64,000 nucleotides of DNA from Ditylenchus dipsaci (taxonomy: Eukaryota > Nematoda > Chromadorea > Rhabditida > Anguinidae), in NCBI GenBank assembly GCA_004194705.1, contig SADC01000434.1, positions 115,939-179,938 on the forward strand. The letters are read 5' to 3'. Numbering within the stretch: position 1 is the stretch's first letter; every line of letters starts with the position of its first letter. This document shows positions 55,904 to 64,000 of this stretch, piece after piece. The position numbers and the translations under genes were made by a program. The notes below the pieces were generated by a model. The model saw nothing but the letters and a program-made list of their open reading frames with translations. It was not told where the DNA came from and made no database searches.

Positions 55904-58900
55904 ACAACGTGTGCCCTATAGGCTGGATCCAGTAGGAGATGGTCACTGTGTTCAGCTGAGCATCGGACCTAATTCGCTGAAACGGGCAGATGAGGCTGAA
56001 CTGGATTGTGAGAGAGCTGGAGCTCAGCTAGTCAATGTTCTAGTCAACAAGAGCCAGACAAGGCTCTGATCGGTGATATATCTAGTTTGATCAATGTAAG
56101 TATTTTTAAAAATTTGTTATTTTCAAGTTATAGTCTATTCTGGATTTAGTGTACACTAAAGTTTGCACGAAATCGATATTGGACCGGAACCGGAATTTTA
56201 GTTCAGTGAAACTAAAACCAGAATAACAAATTTTTCGCAACCGGAACCGCAATCAAAAAAAGGCCGGAATTCCGGTAACCGGAACAGTGATTCCGGGCCA
56301 ACTTTAGTGTACACATCTAGGCAGGAGTACACACTAGAGCAAATAGTGAGTTTTTTAAAGTCTAAGTATTTCATATGCCTTAAAAACGATATAACGGCAA
56401 AAAAGCGTCGGAAGGGCATTTTTCGATAAAAAAAATTCCGACTACTTTGGTCCTTCTGTGGTTTTGGTCTATTTTTTGCCTTGGTCCTCCCTACAGTTTC
56501 TGGTCAATTCAGTATTGCACCTCGTTTTGGTCACTAAAGCTGTGCAACAAGAGCTTTTTATGAATTTTTCATCACGAGTCTTGCTCGGAATCATGTCTAA
56601 GGTGAGTGAGTGCGCGCATATTAACTCTCAGAACCCTACGTCCTCGAAGAGGTATTGGATGCTTGAAAAATGCATGCATACCAGAGTTTTTTATGAGGTA
56701 GGCGTTGTGAGCAGAACATATAAATTTATCTAAAGCGATTAATTTATCTATCAAATAATATTTTATCGGTCAGATGAAACTTTTTATTTCAAATCAAAGT
56801 AATAACGAAATTAAATATGTGCTCTAACACAAACTTAGAAAGAATTGTTAGAAATAATATGACCAAAATATTTAATGGGTTTTTGAAGTTGAAAATACGC
56901 ATTCTGAATCAGCCGAGCAACAGCAAAGTTATTATAAATTTGAGCTCGGAATTGGTATTTGGACCGGAACCGAAATTTTAGTTTCGTGAAAACCGGAACT
57001 GGAATCACATATTTTTTTTGCGACGGAACCGGAATCCGAAAAAAAGCCGAGATTTCGGACCAACTCTAGTGCAGGATTGTTTAAGCGCCGGCTACCCGGC
57101 GGAGCGCCGGCTAAGCGCCGGCGCCTTAAGCGCCGGCGCTTAGCTGGCGCCGGCGCTTATTTTGAAAACGGCGGCGGAGCGCCGGCTAAGCGCCGGCGCT
57201 TATTCTAAACCGGGGGAGCGCCGGCTAAGCGCCGGCGCCTTAAGCGCCGGCGCTTAGATGGCGCCGGCGCTTATTTTGAAAACGGCGGAGCGCCGGGTCA
57301 GCGCCGGCGCTTAAGCGCCGGCATATAAGCGCCGGCGCTCCGCCGGCGCTTGAACAATCCTGCTCTAGTGGTACAACTCTTGGCAGGAGTACACTATTTG
57401 GCAGAGTCAACAGCGAGTTTTTTGAAGTCTAACTATTCCATATGACCTAAAAAACATAGAAATGGCAAAAAAGTGTGGGGAGGACATTTTTCGGGGCGCA
57501 GGGGTTCGAGAGTCAGAGATGCGATCACTCCCTTACTTTAAAGATGATTCCAAACAAGGCTCTTGATCGAAAATGCAAAAAAGGTCTTTTTGCAAAGCTC
57601 CAGTGAGCGAAACGGGGTAAGATACAGAAATGACCAAAAACAGCAAAGGTGACCAAGGCAGTTGAAAATTTTATTTCGAAAAATGTCCTTCCCGCATTTT
57701 TTTGCCGCTTCTATCGTTTCAAGGGCATATGAAATACTTAGACCTCGAAAAACTCACTTTTGACTCTGGCCAAATAGTGTACTTTGGCCCACCTCTCAAG
57801 TTGCTTCTACTAGGTGCTGAAACTTTTTCGCTCTGACTTTCAAATTATTTTGGCTTGAAATGATTTATAAGTCTGGTTCAAAGTATCGCACAGTTTCTGA
57901 TTTCGCGCGTCGTTTCTGAGAAATACGTCAGTTTTGCCATCCAAATTCACGAATATTGATGTACACCCTTTTCAGATATACATCCAGATTTTCGGGTCTA
58001 CATCGCAAAACAAGCGTATTTCGCGTAAACGACCGGCGAAAGTCGAATTGTTGAGATATTTTAGACCAGACTGATATATCAGCTTTAGCAAAATAATTTG
58101 AAAGGTAGGGCAAAAAAGTGTTCTACCCTAGGCGAAACCGAACTTGAGTGATTTACACAAAACCAACACCCAACTGCACAAAGCTATCACAGGAAGTCAT
58201 GCAAGCTGGCATCAAAGAGCTGACCTGGCTTATTGGTGGCATCCCGTCTATCATGGCTGAAAAAAATCAGCTGCCTTTTGACATATGGGTCAAAACCACA
58301 CCATCAATGACTATAAAACTAAAGAGGTAGTCAAATTAGACAGATCAGAAATATTTTTACTTCAAAGTTTCTCAGATCTTCTATGAGCAGTCTTTCTAAT
58401 ACTGACGAAGAATATACCTATGAAAAAACTTTCTATGACACAAATTATGATGAAGATGGCACAGGCGGTAGCAAAGCACGAAGAGACAACAATAGATTCG
58501 CTTTAAGAAAGAGGACAGATGAGGAAGATAGTTTTGAAATGTAAGTTATCCCTGTTAGTCCATTTATACTGCTTTGCAATATTTACTCGAAAAATTAAAT
58601 ACGTCATAATCGACTGAAAAATTAGGCTTCCGGTTTTTAAAATGGGCGCTCCTGAAATTTTCAATTTTTTCAAAACAGTCTTACTATGTTTTATTAAATA
58701 TCACTGCCTTCAAAACAATAGGAAGACCAAGACATTTATCGAGAAAAAAACCAGGCGATGGGGGAAGGGCAGTTAGCAAGGCGAAAACCGCCCCCTAGGT
58801 CCTGACCTAGCTACATTTTACTCTCATCTAGTAAAACAAGTTGTTAAGCACTGAGGTATTTTTGTTACCAAAACAATTGCTAATTATGAAGGTTGCTATT

Positions 58901-61900
58901 CAAAAAATGAAGACAGATGGGAACCCTGGAAAAAAGATGAAATTTGTTGGTAAGTCACCATGATCAGTGATAACTGACCATGGTGATGATAACTGTGATA
59001 ACTGTGATAACTAAACTTAATCACGACAATGACCGAGAAAAATCTCCTTGCACGACTAAGCTGATTGAATTCAGGGTATAAATTCCAAACCGATACCATA
59101 TATTGCTACTAATTTACTTTTTTTGCAGAGTAACTGTAAGTGACAGATCAGTGCTCCCATTTATTTGCTCCATTTTGCCATGGAAAGGAAAGCTTTAATA
59201 TATCAGCAAGCATTATTGCCTAAAGGTATCTCTAAACAATTTAACTCTAAAAAAACAATAGAAAGGCAATAATTAAAGGTCCACCCAAAATACATGATGC
59301 TTTCACTACATCTCTAATAGACTTATCTGTAGCTAGTAAACCCTATTATTATCACTACTACACACCCAAACGCTCCAGCAGAAACCATGAGAACAGCAAC
59401 TATATAAGCCTGCCTTGCAAAGCTAGTGGCACACCCTCTCCTTCTATCAGATGGTTTCATAATGGAGGCGCTGGAGAACAGGTTTGGCATTCAAATCTGG
59501 TTCTATTACAATACTAATAGTTCGGGAAAGAGTCATACTAAGCGACGTTTTCTGATGGGTTCCAAAATCACAGTTCGCTGCAACTCACGTTTTTGATTAA
59601 CAAAACTTCACTTAACAAATTCCTCATCAATAAAAAGCTTCATCAACAATTTTTTTGTCTCATGCACACTATTTCGAAAACAAAATTTACACTTTCCACG
59701 ACATTCATTGTATTTTCTGTTTTTATTCTTGGTTTGTTTGAAGTCAGTAAACAAAATATGTCTTTACTGAGCAACACAACCTTAAAGGGGCATACGCGTT
59801 GCATATGGGAATACAGTAAACCTCTCTATAACATAACTCTATATAACATAAAACTTTATACAGCAAAACTCAGATATCAATTTGGTTGTCTTCTTGAAAT
59901 AAAACCAAAGTGAACCTCTATATAACATAACTTTTACCTCTATATAACATAACATCTTGGGGGCGTGGAGGGAAGAGGAGGTGGGACGTGTATTCGCTAC
60001 TAGCGCCCAATTTCGGGTATCAATTTTGTTTTGGAACCTACTAGAAAAACTTTGGTAACTTTGTGTTTTTGTCAAACTTTCCGACAGCCCTGTATCATGG
60101 TCGTGTGTTATTCAGATCAACATTAATCAACCCAATTCCCCCTTTTTGATTTCTGGAGGCTCGCTTATGATCAATCTGTCGTACAGCAACTTTAATGAAA
60201 TGTCTTCTTTTTATTGCACAGCCACTAATAACATGGTAATTTCGCTAAAGTTTTTATTAAAACAAAAGTCAAGTCTTGCTAATTAATTTTTGAAAATTCT
60301 CTTTAGGCACTGTTCGTAGCGCTCCAGCTACGGTCCGACCAGCGTTTATTGAAGCTTTTCGAGACACTCGTTTGGATGTGTATCCCCTAAGCAGCAATAC
60401 CAGAAATGCTCTAGCTGGCCATACCACTATAGACAACACTGGAGGCACTCGCATAGATTGTCAGGCACCAAGACATTATCCAAGTACAACTTTTTGTGAA
60501 AAAAAACAACAGTAAATAGTGAAAATTCAGAATCTCACTCATTTCCTGGATGTACGGCGGCTCTACTGAACAATTTGTGCAAGTTTCTGAGCGAATTTTT
60601 ATTTCTATGGACGGCACACTCTATTTTTCTTACAATTTGCCAGAAGATGAAGATAGGTATCATATTTTTTCGGGCTGTACTAATTGCTGCTAGGCTAGTT
60701 TGAAAAAATCATCGATCATCTATAAGTCTTGTGTGTGGGTTCCATAATTTGGTTAACATGAAAACACCTGACCGGCACAAGCATGCTGGTGCAGTTTTTT
60801 ACTTAGATCATTTTCGTTTATAAGAGCATGGGTGTTTTTTCTAATACTCTGTTTCCAGCACAAAACCAGCAACGAAAGTGGATCATTTCCCGAGAGGCCG
60901 ATACCACTCATCTTCAGACCACATCTATGACTGTAATAAGTCAAAATAATCGCTGCAATCTGCTTTTTCCAATGAGTGTATGTGAGCTGCAATTTGTTGG
61001 CAAAAAGTGGGACAACCAGCGTCCAACTCACAGAACCACCATATTTGCTGACCTGTCAAATTTCCACTTAAAGCCGCTCAAGAGCATGTCGCAGCTGCGT
61101 ATAACTGCTCAATGCCCAGTCATTTTTTGAAGAGAAGTTCAAGAGCTACAAAATTAGGCAAAAATCAGCACAAAAATTAAACCAAAGTCAATCAGAAATT
61201 ACAGGAGAAGAGGTAAAACCAGCTGTTTTCCTGGTATCGAAATTTGAACATGCCTGGATTGGCTTACTCATGGCCGACTTTCTTCAAGATTTTCGGTTTC
61301 TCATGTACTTAAATGATCAGCGTGAAAAACGCAAGAGAACTATTCCAAAGACTCACAAGACGACAAGCAAATATCACAAAATTTACGCCAAAACAATTTG
61401 ACCCAAAAAACCAGGAGCTTTTGGATGGATTTTCAGGTGGCTGTGACTTGGTAATTTCTGTAATTTCTGTAATTACCTGTAATTTCTGATTGACTTTGGT
61501 TTAATTTTTGTGCTGATTTTTGCCTCATTTTGTAGCTCTTGAACTTCTCTTCAAAAAATGACTAGGCATTAAGCAATTATACACAGCTGCGACATGCTCT
61601 TGAGCGGCTTCAAGTGGAAATTTGACAGGTCAGAAAATATGGTGGTTCTGTGAGTTGGACGTTGGTTGTCCACTTTTTGCCAACAAATTGCAGCTCACAT
61701 ACACTCATTGGAAAAAGCAGATTGCAGCGATTATTTTGACTTATTACAGTCATAGATGTGGTCTGAAGATGAGTGGTATCGGCCTCTCGGAAATGATCCA
61801 CTTTCGTTGCTGGTTGTGTTCTGGAAACAGAGTATTAGGTCACTTCACCACATCCAAACACCCATACTCTTATATACGAAAATGATCTAAGTAAAAAACT

Positions 61901-63636
61901 GCACCAGCATGCTTGCTTGTACCGGTCAGGCGCCGTCGTGTTAAGAAACAAGACAAAAAATAATTTAACAACGGTAAGCCTGCTAAATTGTAATTTCTTA
62001 TTAGAATGATTGAAGTCGTTTCATAGGTTTCATAATTAAAATTCAAGCAACCCAATAAATTAGGCCCACGAAACAGTTTGAATTGTGGTTTTTTCGAAAA
62101 TTGTTATTCAATCGAGTAGTGACGCTCATTATTCAAAAATTTATGAAAGCCGTGCAAAAAGTGCGTCTATAATTTGTCAATATATAGGAAATACGATTTC
62201 TGTAGGCCAGATTAAGGTTAAGAACTTGTAATGCCTTCGCCCTGTTGTTTGTTAGAGCTTTTCAGGCTCATGTAAGGGTAGACCGGTGTATGTTAAGACA
62301 AACTTGAACAAAGTTTAGACTCGTCTTCGAGTCTGTCTTATGCCTGCCTGAGCCTATGCCCAAGAGAAAACAACAGGGATAACCAATGCAAGAAAAATGT
62401 GTTCTTCAGTGTATGTCGAAATCAGTGTTGTAAATCTTAGAATTACGGCCCTAACTCTAGTTGGCAATTCTAGTTATAATTTCAGAGACGACATCAGCTC
62501 ACTGCTCCAAACAAAAAATACGGCATGGGCACCTGCTTACTGCATCGGTGCGTTGCCGATGCGTAAGCAGGTGCCACGTACAACACTTAACTTAATTTCT
62601 TAAGATATGCTTGCACCACTAGCCCTATCAGCTACCCAAAGTGGTCAACATGGACCTTTTTCGACTAGTACTACCTCAATATGCTGGTCTGAAGCAGCAT
62701 TCCTTCTCGGACATGGGCAGTCACCAACACCCACACTATCAACCCAATCGAGTAGCTATGAGCAAACCCTCACAATTTCCACCCCGAATCGATGAATACC
62801 AGCCAAATGTGTTCCCTGAGCCCGCTCAGAGGTCAGACCGTTTATATTGAGTGCTTTGCATATGCATAGTGGGTTTTTAATTGTAAACTGAAATAAAAAA
62901 TTTCAATATTATTAATATTGTAGCCCAGCTCCTATGTACAAGTGGAGCAGAGTGGATGGATTGAAATTCTCCAAACGACACCGGGTGATTAATTACGGGC
63001 GAGTATTGCGAATCGACAGTGTCAGGCTAGAGGATGCAGTCCGCTACAAATGCACGGCTAAAAATAATATAGGCACAGCTAGTGCTGAGATCCAACTGAT
63101 TGTGCAAGGTGGGGATTATTATGACCAAAAAAGGGGCACTTTAACCTGAGCTCGACTCCCGCTTCCCAGTCACATCAGCTTGGGGTACTAAGGTAATCTT
63201 TTTTCAAAATTTTATACTGCCACTATTTTCTTCACACAAGTCTTGGAAAACATTTTTTATTGTGTTTATACAGAAAGCCCATTGGTATAAAAAATTTACA
63301 AAAAAAAGTTTTGCCTTGGTTTCCAAGCTGATCTGACTGGAAGGGCTAAGGTTTAAAAAGAGTGAGCGTCAATTTAGCCAAGAAAATCTACAATTATTAA
63401 ATTTTAAGCCCCAACTATTGTCCTTAGACCAATGATAGATCAGTTGGCAGCAGTAAATGAGACAGTAGTCTTTCATTGCTTAGTAAATGATGCTATAAAT
63501 GGACTAAGTAGGAGCAATGGAAATACAAACACGGTCACATCTTCTTCAGTAGAATGGTTTCCACGATGGACAGCCATTGGTGCCTTTTGTTGATGACCAG
63601 AGAGAATAGACAAAGAATCAGGATCAGCAATACGGA
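55904..63636 (+). CDS. Contactin-like cell-adhesion protein: C-type-lectin-like domain plus Ig domains (both ends incomplete)
   Basis: Exons: 55904-56095, 58193-58326, 58376-58540, about 58856-58949, 59129-59225, 59279-59481, 60116-60235, 60307-60483, 60531-60656, 62605-62868, 62924-63108 and 63428-63636. The first five form a C-type-lectin-like domain (VCPIGWIQ, GHCVQLS, ELDCERAGAQLVNVLV, then SVLPFICSI). Its middle is widened by an acidic linker (NTDEEYTYEKTFYDTNYDED). Four Ig modules follow: NYISLPCKASGTPSPSIRWF; TRIDCQAPRHYP with SMDGTLYFS and RYACTT; KWSRVDGLKFS with RLEDAVRYKCTAKNN; and a partial fourth. CTLD-Ig order is the layout of arthropod Contactin, a GPI-anchored junction and neural adhesion protein. 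At least six one-base frame breaks occur at homopolymers. Introns carry an hAT MITE, a pogo MITE and a large inverted repeat. FNIII domains are expected beyond the window. Confidence 0.8.
56160..56420. repeat. GGACCGGAACCGGAATTTTAG repeat, copy 1
   Basis: This copy reads TTGGACCGGAACCGGAATTT through GGCAGGAGTACACACTAGAG and on to TTTTTTAAAGTCTAAGTATT. The same unit recurs at 56945-57470, where it is split by the hAT MITE. The uninterrupted copy shows the empty-site arrangement. Confidence 0.6.
56500..56705. repeat. GCGCGCATC hairpin element, copy 6
   Basis: Landmarks GAGTCTTGCTCGGAATCATG, GAGTGAGTGCGCGCATATTA and GCATGCATACCAGAGTTTTT. The central GC palindrome is reduced. Confidence 0.55.
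57072..57362. mobile_element. hAT-type MITE made of GCGCCGGC palindromes, 291 bp
   Basis: The ends CAGGATTGTTTAAGCGCCGG and CCGGCGCTTGAACAATCCTG are inverted. The element is flanked by a perfect 8-bp duplication CTCTAGTG (57064-57071 and 57363-57370), close to the NTCTAGAN preference of hAT elements. The interior is almost entirely tandem and inverted GCGCCGGCTTAAGCGCC-type units, far more GC-rich than the surroundings. There is no coding content. It is inserted in the second copy of the GGACCGGAACCGG repeat, within an intron of the contactin-like gene. Confidence 0.85.
57920..58146. mobile_element. Pogo/Tigger-like MITE remnant
   Basis: The right end (TTCTACCCTAGGCGAAACCG, AACTTGAGTG) and the inner GAATTGTTGAGATATTTTAG block are family landmarks. 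It stops about 45 bp before an exon of the contactin-like gene. Confidence 0.55.
59814..59965. mobile_element. CTCTATATAACATAAC MITE
   Basis: CAGTAAACCTCTCTATAACA follows TA. CTCTATATAACATAAC recurs four times across 59825-59955. It is probably a short pogo-type derivative with internal subrepeats. Its right terminus is unclear. Confidence 0.5.
60752..61943. repeat. Large inverted repeat (about 455-bp arms, 270-bp loop) in a contactin-like intron
   Basis: The left arm (60752-61205) and right arm (61476-61943) are reverse complements with long identical stretches; for example GTGAGTTGGACGTTGGTTGT on the right matches the complement of the left at about 61010-61035. The arms end TTAACA/TGTTAA-like outside and ATTACAGG/CCTGTAAT inside. 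The loop contains an open frame (VSKFEHAWIGLLMADFLQDF then a basic tail) of unknown nature. Frames in the arms are mirrored and unrecognised. It may be a transposon or a hairpin-RNA source. Confidence 0.75.
62258..62365. repeat. GGACGGACT-family MITE, copy 4
   Basis: AGGCTCATGTAAGGGTAGAC, then GTATGTTAAGACAAACTTGA, faces TCGAGTCTGTCTTATGCCTG. The copy is diverged but retains inverted arms. It is non-coding. Confidence 0.5.
62526..62573. repeat. Perfect short hairpin GGCACCTGCTTAC...GTAAGCAGGTGCC
   Basis: GGCACCTGCTTAC on the left is exactly complementary to GTAAGCAGGTGCC on the right, and GCATCGG/CCGATGC continues the stem with one bulge. CAGTGTTGTAAAT (62416) and TACAACACTT (62579) around it suggest a diverged hAT-type MITE. 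Confidence 0.5.
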
Positions 63637-64000
63637 GTTAGCTTTTTACAAATTCTTTAGATTTATTCAAACAAAAAATTGGATTTTTCGCTTATAAATA
63701 AAAAATACAGTCAAACCTGGATATAAGGTCACCCATAAAAGTTCGTTCCCGCCTAGGGTAGGACTTTTTTACCTCGATTTTCGAAAGACTTTGCCGTTTT
63801 TGTTATTACAGTTTGAACTCAAATAACGCAAAGATTTCCGATTTTACGGATCATTGTCTAAAGCTTAAATGTTTAGCCATTTGAAAAACAAAAGCTGGAT
63901 ATAAGGCCACATGTCTTCAAAAAAAGGGGTGGCCTCATATCCTTCGTTTCCGGGTTTTGTTTTTAAATGGCGAAATATTTTAGTTTTCTAAAAACGCTCG
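63637..64000. other. Intron of the contactin-like gene with a pogo/Tigger-like MITE running off the edge
   Basis: CAGTCAAACCTGGATATAAG begins at 63708 after TA, followed by GTTCGTTCCCGCCTAGGGTA and the family interior. The mirrored CTGGATATAAGGCCAC near 63895 belongs to the central part. The right terminus lies beyond the window. Confidence 0.6.

Noticed and set aside
60269..61031. Minus-strand frames over the contactin-like Ig exons and inverted repeat
   Set aside because: Those over 60307-60656 are antisense shadows of well-supported Ig exons. Those in the arms are mirrored by the other arm.
1..64000. CRISPR array, prokaryotic operon or rRNA
   Set aside because: Tandem repeats here lack CRISPR-like direct repeats with unique spacers, introns are clearly present, and no rRNA-like conserved segments were seen.

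Overview
The window is a eukaryotic, AT-rich, intron-containing segment that most resembles a nematode genome. Four things support this: a nuclear receptor with a nematode-style P-box; ShKT-like cysteine domains; splice acceptors mostly of the TTTTCAG/TTTTAG type; and a long degenerate array of the nematode telomere hexamer (GCCTAA/TTAGGC). The species cannot be assigned from sequence alone. No bacterial, CRISPR or rRNA feature is present.

Layout (all recognised genes are on the + strand): an orphan PMP3/UPF0057-type exon (2.8-3.0 kb); a repeat-dominated stretch with the telomere-like array and foldback satellites (3-11.8 kb); three tandem paralogous short-chain dehydrogenases with identical six-exon structure (11.8-21.7 kb); a transposon-rich spacer with a non-autonomous Merlin element (21.7-25.7 kb); a complete nine-exon nuclear hormone receptor (25.7-30.1 kb); an eight-exon secreted trypsin-like protease (31.4-34.5 kb); two paralogous secreted proteins combining an Ala/Lys-rich helical region with two ShKT-like domains (35.2-42.0 and 47.7-49.4 kb); the 3' end of an unrecognised P/S/Q-rich protein (50.8-51.2 kb); a two-exon small secreted peptide gene (54.0-54.4 kb); and a contactin-like adhesion gene with a C-type-lectin-like domain followed by Ig domains, running off the right edge (55.9-64 kb).

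Much of the rest is repeats. There are TA-flanked pogo/Tigger-like MITEs, a TACCGTATT-ended MITE family, a GCGCGCATC hairpin family, a GGACGGACT family, two hAT-type MITEs with 8-bp target duplications, foldback elements whose arms are minisatellites, and a roughly 20-bp core (CAACAGGGGGACCAAGGCAA) that recurs in both orientations about every 2 kb.

Many conserved exons are interrupted by single-base length changes, usually in short homopolymers, while SDR copy 1 and the nuclear receptor are intact. Assembly-level indels are the simplest explanation, but pseudogenisation of some copies cannot be excluded. Exon coordinates were read by eye from reading frame, splice sites and comparison between paralogues.
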